From: Brassicibacter mesophilus
GTDB lineage: Bacteria; Bacillota; Clostridia; Tissierellales; Proteiniboraceae
Reading direction: 5' to 3'
Assembly: GCF_050433385.1 (NCBI RefSeq)
Contig: NZ_JBNPXI010000006.1
Location: 62,001 to 126,000, forward strand
Length of the DNA stretch: 64,000 nt
The position numbers were made by a program, and so were the translations under genes. Position 1 is the stretch's first letter. The number at the start of each line of letters is the position of its first letter. The notes below the pieces were generated by a model. That model saw nothing but the letters and a program-made list of their open reading frames with translations. It made no database searches and had not been told where the DNA came from. This document shows, piece after piece, positions 42,534 through 51,303 of the stretch.

Positions 42534-44813
42534 TCATTTTAGTTTTTTCATTTCATTGTATACTTTTTCTGAAGTTATTGGTAAATTTCTTATATTCACT
42601 CCAACTGCGTTATAAACTGCATTTACTATGGCTGGAGATGGGGTGTGGATTACTACTTCGCCAATGGATTTTGCTCCAAAAGGACCTGTTGGTTCATAAT
42701 CAGGTTGGAAATCCACTATTATATTACCTATATCTTTCTTTGAAGGAACATTGTATTGAATAAAGCTATTCGTCAACAATCTCCCTTTATTAGAATATTT
42801 TACGTCTTCATATAACGCCATACCTATTCCTTGAGTTATTCCTCCCTCTACTTGAATTCTTGCTAAATTAGGATTAATAACCGTTCCACAATCAACAACA
42901 GCAACATAGTTTATAACCTTAACTTCTCCTGTATTTTTGTCTAACTCTATCTCTACAAAACCTGCAATAAAAGGTCTAGGACTTTCTGTCATTCCAAAAG
43001 TTGCATTAGCCATTAATACTTCACTATCTGGTCCCAATACAGATTCTTCCCCTAAGGTGCTTAATAGTACATATATATTTTCATCTTCCCTATGACATAT
43101 TCTGTCTTCCTTTAGTTCTAAAAATGGTGCAGGAATATCAAGTTTCTTTTCTGCAGTCTTTAAAATTTTATCTTTTAATTCTGCACAAGCCCTTACAATT
43201 GCATTACCTGTTAAATAAGTAGTACATGAAGCATATGCCCCAGTATCATAAGGACATGCATCCGTATCTCCTGAATAAACCGTAATCCTATCCATATTCG
43301 TATTCAATGATTCAGCTGTAATTTGTGCTAAAACTGTATCTGAACCTGTGCCTAAATCCGATGAACCTGTTAGCAATATATAAGTACCGTCTTCTACCAT
43401 GCGTATAATTACTGTAGCAGAATCGATATTAGCAATTCCAGATCCATGTATAGCTATACTCATGCCAACAGCCCTTACTTTATTACAACTAATTTCTTTT
43501 TTAGGATATTTTTCATCCCAACCTATTAATTCTTTTCCTCTTTTTATACATTTTTCTATATTAAGACTTTTAATAGGACTTTTTAATATCCCACCTTCTG
43601 CTCCCTTTCGTATAGTATTCTTAAGTTTAACTTCAATAGGTTCTATCCCTAGCTTGCTACTAAGTTCATTTATAGCCGAGTCCATCATAAAAGTCCCTTG
43701 AGTTGCACCATATCCTCTAAGGGGACCTGCCGAAACTATATTTGTATAAACGGTTTTCCCTCTATATCTTATTGCTGGCACCTTATTATATATAGGCAAT
43801 ACATTCTGTGCAGCCTCCATAGTTACTACAGCTCCATTGGCACCATAGGCACCTGTATTGTTTATAGAATTAATTTCTATGGCTTTAATATTTCCATCTA
43901 AATCAGAACCAATTTTTACATCAAATTTCATTTCATGTCTACTTGTAGAGGCTGCAAAAGTTTCTTTTCTTGTATAGATAAGTTTAGAAGGCCTTTTTGT
44001 TTTCCACGTAACAAACGCTGCATAAGGTTCAGCTAATGCTACATTTTTACCTCCAAAACCTCCGCCTATCCTTGGTTTTATAAATCTAAGCTTTGAAACA
44101 GGTAAACCAATAGCTTTAGCCGTTTGTCTCCTCATATGGTAGGCTGATTGATTGGATGATATCACAACAAGTCTTCCATTTGCATCTATGTAAGAATAAG
44201 CTCTGTGAGTCTCCATCATACAATGTGCTTGCGCCTGTGTACGATAAGTTCTTTCTATTATAACATCACAATTTTTAAACTCTTTCTCCACATCTCCTTT
44301 TCCTAATTCAAACCGTGAAACAATATTTTTTTTGCCATTAAATCCAAAATCAAAAGGGCAAAATATATCACTTTCTGGATGTAGGATAGAACTATGTCCT
44401 TCAGCTGTAATTAAGTCCAATACAGGTTCTAGTACTTCATATTCAACTTCTATTAATTTTATTGCCTTTTCAACGGCTATCTCATTTTCCCCAACTATTA
44501 TGGCAACCTCATCTCCTACATATCTTACAATAGGTTCCAACAGCATCCTATCGTAAGGTGTGGGGTCAGGATAAGATTCCCCTGATTCTGAGTATCTAAC
44601 TTGAGGAACATCTTTGTATGTGTATATTTCCACAATCCCTTCTACTTTTTTAGCTTTATTAATATCAATCTTCTTAATCTTCGCAAAAGCATGAGGACTT
44701 CTTAAGAGTTTAATTATTAAAACATCCTTATGAAAAATCAAATCATCTGTATATATTGGTTGTCCATTTAATATGGAGGAGCTATCTACTTTCTTTACTC
44801 CTTTACCTATCAT
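42534..44813 (-). CDS. Xanthine dehydrogenase-type molybdenum-binding subunit
   Basis: Large molybdopterin subunit of a molybdenum hydroxylase, 759 aa from the ATG at 44813 (AGGTG 6 bp upstream; the longer frame starts inside the FAD subunit gene). Motifs in order: RYVGDEVAIIVGENE, ETHRAYSYID, RIGGGFGGKN, GPLRGYGATQG, GSSDLGTGSDT and GPFGAKSIGEVVIHTPSP, which carries the catalytic Glu near the end. Substrate-selecting residues of xanthine dehydrogenase cannot be judged by eye, so purine hydroxylase is favoured only by context. It overlaps the FAD gene by 11 bp. Confidence 0.92.
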   Translation of the reverse strand: MIGKGVKKVDSSSILNGQPIYTDDLIFHKDVLIIKLLRSPHAFAKIKKIDINKAKKVEGIVEIYTYKDVPQVRYSESGESYPDPTPYDRMLLEPIVRYVGDEVAIIVGENEIAVEKAIKLIEVEYEVLEPVLDLITAEGHSSILHPESDIFCPFDFGFNGKKNIVSRFELGKGDVEKEFKNCDVIIERTYRTQAQAHCMMETHRAYSYIDANGRLVVISSNQSAYHMRRQTAKAIGLPVSKLRFIKPRIGGGFGGKNVALAEPYAAFVTWKTKRPSKLIYTRKETFAASTSRHEMKFDVKIGSDLDGNIKAIEINSINNTGAYGANGAVVTMEAAQNVLPIYNKVPAIRYRGKTVYTNIVSAGPLRGYGATQGTFMMDSAINELSSKLGIEPIEVKLKNTIRKGAEGGILKSPIKSLNIEKCIKRGKELIGWDEKYPKKEISCNKVRAVGMSIAIHGSGIANIDSATVIIRMVEDGTYILLTGSSDLGTGSDTVLAQITAESLNTNMDRITVYSGDTDACPYDTGAYASCTTYLTGNAIVRACAELKDKILKTAEKKLDIPAPFLELKEDRICHREDENIYVLLSTLGEESVLGPDSEVLMANATFGMTESPRPFIAGFVEIELDKNTGEVKVINYVAVVDCGTVINPNLARIQVEGGITQGIGMALYEDVKYSNKGRLLTNSFIQYNVPSKKDIGNIIVDFQPDYEPTGPFGAKSIGEVVIHTPSPAIVNAVYNAVGVNIRNLPITSEKVYNEMKKLK

Positions 44814-45597
44814 GATAATCACCTACCCTATCATGCATTCTTTTTATCAATACTTTACACATATCTTCTCTATATTCTTTTCTGCCTCTCATATTAGTTC
44901 CAAAATGCAGTTCATCAACCGCCCTATCTGCTGCCTTTTCAATATTCAATCCATCTCCTAAATCCTTGGCTGCCTTTTCAGCCAGTTTTGCTCTTTGAGG
45001 TCGAGAACCGATAGCAATTCTATATTCCCCACCCTTACTTCTAAACATTGCTCCATTTATAATAGATAAATCTCCAGATGACTTTCTTAAACAGTCAAAT
45101 TCAGCTATACCGTCTTTTTTAGGTAATATTACTTCCAATAATATATCTTTGTCATATTTCTTCTCTAAAAAGTATTTTAAATCCATAACTCCACCATTAT
45201 AAAGCCTTACTCTAGCATCCAAGACCAATAAGGATGGCAATAAATCAGAAAAACCATATTTAGAAAATACACTAGCTCCAACCCTTGCCATATTTCTAAA
45301 TTGTACTCCTACAATATTGGAAACACCTTGACTAATTGCTCCTCCACAATAGTTTTTTATAATATTATTAGTTTCTAACTGCCTTAAAGTTGTATCTGCA
45401 CCTATTAATATCTTATCTTCATTTTCAATAATATAGTCTAAGGACAGATTACATAAATCTATAGCTGTTCCAATATTTTTAGAACCTAATTTTATAAATC
45501 CACATCCACCTAATATTATATTATTTTTTCTAGCCATTAGAATTTCATACGCTTTTTCTATACTTTTAGGTGCAACATATTCCTTTATAGTAATCAT
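44803..45597 (-). CDS. Molybdenum hydroxylase FAD-binding subunit
   Basis: Medium subunit of the xanthine-dehydrogenase-type complex. The 264 aa show the FAD loops NNIILGGCGFIKLG and GVQFRNMARVGASVF and a C-terminal CO-dehydrogenase flavoprotein-like domain. The ATGA overlap with the iron-sulfur gene (4 bp) and an 11-bp overlap with the molybdenum gene show tight translational coupling. It is shorter than many FAD subunits, near the lower end of the family. Confidence 0.9.
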   Translation of the reverse strand: MITIKEYVAPKSIEKAYEILMARKNNIILGGCGFIKLGSKNIGTAIDLCNLSLDYIIENEDKILIGADTTLRQLETNNIIKNYCGGAISQGVSNIVGVQFRNMARVGASVFSKYGFSDLLPSLLVLDARVRLYNGGVMDLKYFLEKKYDKDILLEVILPKKDGIAEFDCLRKSSGDLSIINGAMFRSKGGEYRIAIGSRPQRAKLAEKAAKDLGDGLNIEKAADRAVDELHFGTNMRGRKEYREDMCKVLIKRMHDRVGDYHDR

Positions 45598-46064
45598 CCT
45601 TCTTCCCCTCTCACTACTTTAGATTCTAAATATTTCTTAACCGCCCTAATCTGTCCCTTATATCCTGTACATCTACATAGATTACCGTTTAAATAATGAT
45701 ATACTTCTTCCTCACTAGGATTGATTAATTCTTTTTCCATAGCAAGTACCGTCATTATAAATCCTGAAGCACAATATCCACATTGTTCTGCACCTTCATC
45801 AGCTAAAAAATTAGTAAACTTTTTAGATTCTTCTCTTACACCTTCTAAAGTAGTTATATTTTTCCCAACTGCCCGTACAGTGAGATAGGTACAAGATAGT
45901 ACTACCTCACCATCAACCCATATTGCACATAAACCACAGGAACTTGTATCGCATCCGCTTTGTACGCTTGAATATCCAAGCCGCCTTAAAGTATCGAGCA
46001 AAAATTCATCTGGCCTAACATCTATTTCCATGTCTTTATTATTAACTTTGAGTTTTATTTTCAA
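45594..46064 (-). CDS. Molybdenum hydroxylase [2Fe-2S] subunit
   Basis: Small subunit of the three-part molybdenum hydroxylase. The start is taken as the TTG at 46064 because GAGGTG lies 6 bp before it and the product then starts MKIKLKVNNKDMEIDVRPDE; a GTG three codons earlier overlaps that site. The 156 aa have an N-terminal ferredoxin domain, SGCDTSSCGLCAIWVDG and LSC, and a helical domain with CGYCASGFIMTVLAM and NGNLCRCTGY. All eight Cys ligands are present. Confidence 0.92.
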   Translation of the reverse strand: MKIKLKVNNKDMEIDVRPDEFLLDTLRRLGYSSVQSGCDTSSCGLCAIWVDGEVVLSCTYLTVRAVGKNITTLEGVREESKKFTNFLADEGAEQCGYCASGFIMTVLAMEKELINPSEEEVYHYLNGNLCRCTGYKGQIRAVKKYLESKVVRGEEG

Positions 46065-46106
46065 ATATCTCACCTCTATACTTAATATTCCTGCATATAC
46101 TTCGTA

Positions 46107-46353
46107 CTAATCTTCTTCTATTTCCGCTCTTCCTTTGGCTTCATCTGCTAAAGATTTGTTTGGTAAAACTATGTTTAGTGTAAATGCTATAATAGTTGCA
46201 ATTACTATTGGTGATTAAGCAAATATCTTTATCGCAGAATCAGGAAGAGATACTAAATATCCCTTAACTGCTGTTGTTCCCAAACTGCCCTATCACTTTT
46301 AATCTTGCATCTTTAATGGGGTATGAATGCCCTATAATATCTTCTTTACTCAT
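46107..46353 (-). pseudogene. Deletion scar: molybdenum-hydroxylase N-terminus fused to purine-permease C-terminus
   Basis: The ATG at 46353 follows GAGGAGTGAG and starts MSKEDIIGHSYPIKDARLKV, which resembles the first residues of xanthine-dehydrogenase molybdenum subunits. After about 25 residues the frame is lost. A shifted frame then reads KGYLVSLPDSAIKIFA, a stop, and SPIVIATIIAFTLNIVLPNK with a charged tail ending at 46107, matching the last helix and tail of uracil/xanthine permeases. So a second hydroxylase gene and a permease gene were joined by deletion and then decayed. It sits inside the purine operon between ygeY and the intact hydroxylase genes. Confidence 0.8.
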
Positions 46354-46498
46354 ATTACTCACTCCTCATTTTTATAGATGCCATTTTGATAGTTTTTGCA
46401 ATCGTTTACATCTAACTTCACTATCTTCATTTTTACCTCATAGATAACTTTTCTATCGATTTTAGTTCATATACGTTTATTTATACTAGCAACCTTTT

Positions 46499-47686
46499 TT
46501 ACTTCTCAAAAACAGCTTTCAATATTCCATAATAGCCTCTGGCACCTTTTTCTAGTTGCTCAATCTCAATATATTCGTTGATTGTATGAGCTAAGTTCTC
46601 TTTTGAAGGACCAAAACCTATTGTTTTTATTCCTTTTTCACCTGCGTAATGACTTCCATTAGTACAGAAAGAATAATGAGTTATCTTAGGATCAATTCCT
46701 GCTTCTTTTAATCCTTTATATGCAACTTGAACAAATTCATCGTCTTCTCTGAATATCCATCCTGGGAAAAATCTTTCACCTGTTATAACTTCACCTGTGT
46801 AACAAACCTCATTCCCTACCGCATAAGAAACGTTTGTATTCAATTCGTTATCTTCTCTCATCATTTCATCTAAAAGCTCTTTTATTGGAGCAAGTACTGA
46901 TTCTTTCGTTTCTCCTACCAGAAGTCTTCTGTCAAATGTAGCCTTACAGTACTCTGGCACAACAGAAGCTCCAGGATATGGTGATGACTTAATATCTGTT
47001 AATACTAATATTCCTTCTCCTAACTCCTCATGTACAGTTGTTTTTAGTTGTTGAATTCTTTCAATTATTTTTGCCATCTTATAAACTGCATTAATACCTT
47101 TTTCAGGATTAGCTGAATGGGCTGGTTTTCCAAAAACCTCTACTACAATCTCTGCTCTACCTCTTTGTCCTATCTTTAGATTCAGTTCTGAAGATTCACC
47201 TATTACTACGTAATCAGGATTAATCGCATCACTTATTTTTCTTGCAGCTACTCCTTCAAATATTTCCTCATGTACAACTCCTGCAACATAAATATCTCCT
47301 GCAAAATCTTTTTCTGTATCTTCTGCAAAATATGAAGCGGCAGCTATCATAGCACTAACTTGTCCCTTCATATCTGAAGATCCACGTCCATATATTTTCC
47401 CTTCAGAAATCTCACCACTAAATGGCCCAAATTTCCATTTCATTTCATCTGTAACAGGAACCGTATCGATATGACCATCAAAAAGAATAGCCTTACCTTC
47501 TCCCCTTCCTTTTATATGACCTATTACATTTCCATAACTATCAACGAAGCAATTGTCAAATCCAAATTGTTCAAATGCGTTTTTAACTTCTTCTACTACT
47601 TTTTCTTCTTCTCCTGAAACACTTGGATTTCTTAATAATTCTTGACATAATTTAATTAGTTTTTCTTCTCTTTGTCTATTTAGCAT
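46499..47686 (-). CDS. ygeY: YgeY family (M20-type) hydrolase
   Basis: Metallopeptidase-fold hydrolase of the M20 family, 395 aa. Metal and catalytic residues lie in AILFDGHIDTVPVTD, GRGSSDMKGQ, VVHEEIFEG and near the end in LAHTINEYIEIEQLE. The dimerisation domain is about 190-300. GGAG lies before the ATG at 47686, which overlaps ygeX by 11 bp. YgeY is one of the genes needed for anaerobic uric acid use in the ygeWXY-type clusters, probably cleaving a ureido or amide intermediate. The reaction is not certain. Confidence 0.9.
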   Translation of the reverse strand: MLNRQREEKLIKLCQELLRNPSVSGEEEKVVEEVKNAFEQFGFDNCFVDSYGNVIGHIKGRGEGKAILFDGHIDTVPVTDEMKWKFGPFSGEISEGKIYGRGSSDMKGQVSAMIAAASYFAEDTEKDFAGDIYVAGVVHEEIFEGVAARKISDAINPDYVVIGESSELNLKIGQRGRAEIVVEVFGKPAHSANPEKGINAVYKMAKIIERIQQLKTTVHEELGEGILVLTDIKSSPYPGASVVPEYCKATFDRRLLVGETKESVLAPIKELLDEMMREDNELNTNVSYAVGNEVCYTGEVITGERFFPGWIFREDDEFVQVAYKGLKEAGIDPKITHYSFCTNGSHYAGEKGIKTIGFGPSKENLAHTINEYIEIEQLEKGARGYYGILKAVFEK

Positions 47687-48893
47687 TTGTATATTCTCCT
47701 TTCCACACTATACTTCTATACTTATCAGGATCTGTATCACCTTCTGTACTAACTAATAAAACTTTAGAATTCTCATCAAGCTTTAATTTTTCTCTTAACT
47801 CTTTGTAGCAATCGTTTGTCATGATCTCAACTAGTAATCCTGCAGTAACTGCCCCTGACTCTCCTGAGATAACATGCTCATCTCCCTTTAAAGGATTACC
47901 TAATATCCTCATCCCATTAGCTGCCACCCAGTCAGTACATGATACAAATATGGAACTATGATTTTTGAGTATCTCCCAGCCTATTGTATTTGCTTCTCCG
48001 CAAGCAAGTCCAGCCATTATAGTTTGCATATCTCCGCCAACGGCTGTAGGTTCACCATTTGCTTCTACTGCTGATTTATATAGACAATCTGCAACATCTG
48101 CTTCAACTATGGCTGTAATTGGACAATCATCTCCATAGATTGATGCAAAAACTCCTTGAATTCCTCCTGCAAAAGATCCAACACCAGCCTGTAAAAACAT
48201 ATGAGATGGTCTTTCTATTCCTTTTTCTTTTAATTGTTCTATAGCCTCTAACGCTATAGTTCCATATCCTTGCATAATCCAAGCTGGAATTTCTTCATAA
48301 CCTTCCCACGCTGTATCTTGAACTATTACACCATTATTGTCTTGAGCGTATTTGTTTGCAAGCCTTACAGCTTCATCATAATTCATATCAGTGATACTCG
48401 CCTCTGCTCCTTCTTTTCTGATGTTTTCAAGTCTTATCTGAGATGAACCTTTCGGCATATATACAACTGATTTTTGCTTTAGCTGATTTGCTGTCCAAGC
48501 AACCCCTCTACCATGGTTACCGTCAGTTGCAGTAACAAACACCACATCACCTAATTCTTTTCTAATTTCATCTGAAATCAATCTTTTATAACCTAATTCT
48601 GAAATATCTTTTCCAAGTCTTTGTGCCATATATTTTGCCATAGCAAATGAACCACCAAGAACTTTAAATGCATTTAGTCCAAATCTATGCGACTCATCCT
48701 TTAAGTAAATGCCCGATACACCTATATGTGCTGCTAATTCTTTTAGTTCAACTAAAGGTGTCTCAGAGTATTGCTCAAAGCTTTCATGAAAATTTCTTGC
48801 TTTCCCAATTTCCTCTTTGCTTAAAAATTCTATACATTTCTTTTTATCTGTTTTAGGAAGAATGTTTTCTTGCCACTTAATACCTACATTCAT
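47676..48893 (-). CDS. ygeX: 2,3-Diaminopropionate ammonia-lyase
   Basis: PLP enzyme that converts 2,3-diaminopropionate to pyruvate and two ammonia. The 405 aa fit the family. KDESHRFGLNAFKVLGGSFA near residue 75 contains the PLP lysine, TATDGNHGRGVAW follows, and the phosphate-binding GVGSFAGGIQG is near 240. GGAG lies before the ATG at 48893. It is the first gene of the purine-type operon, with a sigma-54 promoter 53 bp upstream. Its product chemistry passes through 2-aminoacrylate, which explains ridA at the other end of the operon. Confidence 0.94.
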   Translation of the reverse strand: MNVGIKWQENILPKTDKKKCIEFLSKEEIGKARNFHESFEQYSETPLVELKELAAHIGVSGIYLKDESHRFGLNAFKVLGGSFAMAKYMAQRLGKDISELGYKRLISDEIRKELGDVVFVTATDGNHGRGVAWTANQLKQKSVVYMPKGSSQIRLENIRKEGAEASITDMNYDEAVRLANKYAQDNNGVIVQDTAWEGYEEIPAWIMQGYGTIALEAIEQLKEKGIERPSHMFLQAGVGSFAGGIQGVFASIYGDDCPITAIVEADVADCLYKSAVEANGEPTAVGGDMQTIMAGLACGEANTIGWEILKNHSSIFVSCTDWVAANGMRILGNPLKGDEHVISGESGAVTAGLLVEIMTNDCYKELREKLKLDENSKVLLVSTEGDTDPDKYRSIVWKGEYTNAK

Positions 48894-48945
48894 TAAGTAA
48901 TGTCTCCTTTCTACATAAATAATATGATTTATGCAAATGTATATA

Positions 48946-48960
48946 GCAATTGTTATGCCA
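48946..48960 (-). promoter_or_regulatory. Sigma-54 promoter of the ygeX operon
   Basis: The minus strand reads TGGCATAACAATTGC. TGGCAT (-24) and TTGC (-12) have the invariant GG/GC spacing of sigma-54 promoters, 53 bp before the ygeX start. It needs an enhancer-binding activator. The only local one intact lies at 55385-57136. Confidence 0.78.
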
Positions 48961-49161
48961 ATTCACTTAGAAAAACAAATTGAAGTTAATTGCTTATTTT
49001 TATCCTAAATAACTTCTAATTGGTAAAATTTTAAATTAATCTATAGTTGAATTCATAGATTTCTCTCTATTTTATTATCAAATAATATTTATAATAAAAT
49101 TTCTAATTTAATTTCTATGACTTTAATAATTTGTAGCCTCAAATTAAAATAAAAACAGTAA

Positions 49162-49200
49162 AGTTATCAAACAGATAATTGTTTTATCATTTTGATAACT
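49162..49200 (-). terminator. Hairpin downstream of the regulator remnant
   Basis: AGTTATCAAA (49162-49171) and TTTGATAACT (49191-49200) form a 10-bp stem, followed on the minus strand by a T-rich stretch. It contains TTATCATTTTGATAA at 49184-49198, a motif that recurs near the intact activator gene. Confidence 0.6.
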
Positions 49201-49261
49201 CTACTTTTCTTATATGTCTGCATTTTAACAATCTCAAACACAATAATTATTATTTTGATAA

Positions 49262-49348
49262 TTATTGTTCAAGTTTTCTATAAAGAGTTGCTATACCTAT
49301 TCCTAATCCTTTTGCTACTCTTTTATTTCCAGCAGTACCTTGACCATA
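49262..49348 (-). pseudogene. C-terminal remnant of a sigma-54 activator
   Basis: Twenty-eight codons remain: YGQGTAGNKRVAKGLGIG then IATLYRKLEQ and a stop. The intact activator at 55385-57136 ends YGTSTEGKKLAAEKLGIGVA then TLYRKMKT, so this is the DNA-binding helix end of a paralogue. The upstream part is gone: the sequence breaks off exactly where the palindromic terminator of the SorC-type gene starts. The hairpin around the stop codon (49247-49270) is like that at the intact gene. It probably once controlled the sigma-54 promoter of ygeX. Confidence 0.85.
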
Positions 49349-49387
49349 AATAAAGTAGAATTAAATATATTTAATTCTACTTTATTT
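49348..49387 (-). terminator. Perfect 40-nt palindrome at the end of the SorC-type gene
   Basis: Arms 49348-49367 and 49368-49387 are perfectly complementary (AAATAAAGTAGAATTAAATA), and contain the stop codon of the regulator gene. Its left end coincides with the first base of the activator remnant. Confidence 0.7.
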
Positions 49388-50335
49388 CTTATAATTTTCA
49401 ATTAAACTAAGCGCAGTATGCTCATCGGTTACCAATGTATCTATCCAGTTTCCTTTTATACAAGCTAAAATAGCCTGTACTTTGTATGTGCCAGATGCTA
49501 TTGCCATTACTTTTTTAGCTTTTCTTAGTTGCGACAAATTTATAGCAACTACTGTAGCTTGAGAACTAACTGGTTTTCCAAAAGGATCTATTAAATTAAT
49601 ACACAAATCAGCCACGACTTTTTGATTTGTCTCTACCTCAGCTTTTAGTACCAAGTCTCTATAATAGTTATTGTTAGATTGAAAAATAGCTCCTATACCA
49701 ACTACTGCCCAATCCAACTCATCCCACAAATCAAAGGTATGTTTTAATTCAGGATCCGATAATATAGCATCTTTTGTAGCTTTATACCCTAAATAGACAG
49801 GAGAATATACATAATGACAAATCCCACCTAAACTATATGCCGCTTTCCTAGCTGTTTCATTTACTTGATAAAGAGAATCTATGCTCCCTAGCCCACCTGC
49901 CAATGGAACTGTTTCGATTCCTGTATGCTTGTTACCTGATAAATTATTTACTAATCCATAGACAGAAGATCCTCTACCTATACCAATTATTTCATTATCA
50001 AAAATATTTTCTTCTAAATATTTTGCACCTGCTTTATACACTCTATTTTTAGTTAATTCATCTTGAACTGAAGAAGGAACAACAATGGCTCTAAAATGTC
50101 TATCATCCGTAGAAAATATTTCCTCCATTTGCATTGCCAATTCTTTAGCTTCTGAATTTGGATTTTTAACGCTAATTTTAACAATTCCTAAATCATGGGC
50201 ATTAGATAGTAGTTTTGAAATCATGGGTCTAGAATATTTTAATTTGTCAGCTATCTCCTGTTGGGTTTGTCCCATTTCATAGTAAAGTTCAGCTACTTTA
50301 ACTATTACTTCTATATCACCCTCAATTTTTGACAT
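49382..50335 (-). CDS. SorC/DeoR-type sugar-binding transcriptional regulator
   Basis: DNA-binding regulator with an N-terminal HTH (about 15-50, QTQQEIADKLKYSRPMISK) and a C-terminal sugar-phosphate-binding domain with the SorC fold (about 60-315; GIGRGSSVYGLVNNL, TVPLAGGLGSID, CHYVYSPVYLG, KVMAIASGTYKVQAILACIKG). The 317 aa length is typical. AAGGGGG lies before the ATG. It is the last gene after PTS IIB with a 38-bp gap, so it probably responds to a phosphorylated product of the PTS operon. Confidence 0.92.
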   Translation of the reverse strand: MSKIEGDIEVIVKVAELYYEMGQTQQEIADKLKYSRPMISKLLSNAHDLGIVKISVKNPNSEAKELAMQMEEIFSTDDRHFRAIVVPSSVQDELTKNRVYKAGAKYLEENIFDNEIIGIGRGSSVYGLVNNLSGNKHTGIETVPLAGGLGSIDSLYQVNETARKAAYSLGGICHYVYSPVYLGYKATKDAILSDPELKHTFDLWDELDWAVVGIGAIFQSNNNYYRDLVLKAEVETNQKVVADLCINLIDPFGKPVSSQATVVAINLSQLRKAKKVMAIASGTYKVQAILACIKGNWIDTLVTDEHTALSLIENYKK

Positions 50336-50373
50336 AATTGCTAGGCCCCCTTTACTTAACCTATCTTACTTAT

Positions 50374-50868
50374 CTATTTCCTCTTTCCCGCTAAAACTTC
50401 AGCTAAGGAAACTCCTTTATTTTCAACAACAACCCTAAATTCTACGTTAACTCCTAGTTCAGATAATTTTTTAAAAGTTTCTATTTCTTCAGAAGAAGCT
50501 TGAATATTTCTAAACAATTGTTTTCTACCTGACTTTGATCCCATACCTCCAACATTTAAATGGGTTATATCCACACCAGCTTCTACCAATGATAATATTA
50601 CCTCTGGGCTTTTAGCAAGAATAAGTACTTTTTCCTTGGCAGACTTTGGTTCGCCTTTTAAAAGCTCTATGCCATCCTCAATAGTAAAAGCATTAATAGC
50701 AACATTTGGTGGTGCAGCCATTTTTAACAATTGTAACATAAATGGATCCTTTGCAACTAAATCGTCCACTATAACGATTTTATTTGCTAACGTTTGACGC
50801 ATCCATCCTGTAACCACTTGACCGTGAATCAGACGATCATCAATTCTAACAAAAACTATATCCAACAT
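50374..50868 (-). CDS. PTS mannose/fructose/sorbose family IIB component
   Basis: Cytoplasmic phosphotransfer subunit. The 164 aa start FVRIDDRLIHGQVVTGWMR, with the phospho-acceptor His near residue 15, and later ITHLNVGGMGSKSGRKQ, as in the mannose-class IIB family. GGAGGG lies before the ATG. IIA is a separate gene, 15 bp upstream. It passes phosphate from IIA to the sugar transported by IIC/IID. Confidence 0.93.
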   Translation of the reverse strand: MLDIVFVRIDDRLIHGQVVTGWMRQTLANKIVIVDDLVAKDPFMLQLLKMAAPPNVAINAFTIEDGIELLKGEPKSAKEKVLILAKSPEVILSLVEAGVDITHLNVGGMGSKSGRKQLFRNIQASSEEIETFKKLSELGVNVEFRVVVENKGVSLAEVLAGKRK

Positions 50869-50883
50869 ATTTATCCCTCCTGT

Positions 50884-51282
50884 CTACTTACATAATATAT
50901 TATCACTATTTATTTCGTAAATTCCAGTATTTCCTATTTTTATTGCCTCTAAAATTACATCTTCAATATCCATACCACTTAAACGACTACCAATCATTTC
51001 TAAAAGCATGGGCAAATTTGCACCCGTTATACATTTGCAATTCTTATCCCGCACCAAGAAAGAAGCTAAATTAGCAGGTGTACCTCCTTTAAGATCAGCT
51101 AATATTACAAATTCATCATAAGAACTAGTAACCTCTCTCAATTTTTTCAAATAGGTTTCAGGGCTATCTTTAGGTAATAGCGGAATAGCTATCATATTTT
51201 CTTGTTCTCCCAAAATCATCTCTGCAGCATTTTTAATTCCAGTGGAAAACTCTCCATGACCTATAACAATTATAGCAAACAT
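50884..51282 (-). CDS. PTS mannose/fructose family IIA component
   Basis: Receives phosphate from HPr and passes it to IIB. The 132 aa start MFAIIVIGHGEFSTGIKNAA with the phosphorylated His near residue 9, followed by LADLKGGTPANLAS. AAGGAGG lies before the ATG. It follows the zinc dehydrogenase gene by 21 bp. Confidence 0.93.
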   Translation of the reverse strand: MFAIIVIGHGEFSTGIKNAAEMILGEQENMIAIPLLPKDSPETYLKKLREVTSSYDEFVILADLKGGTPANLASFLVRDKNCKCITGANLPMLLEMIGSRLSGMDIEDVILEAIKIGNTGIYEINSDNILCK

Positions 51283-51303
51283 AATATCTTCAACCTCCTT
51301 TTA

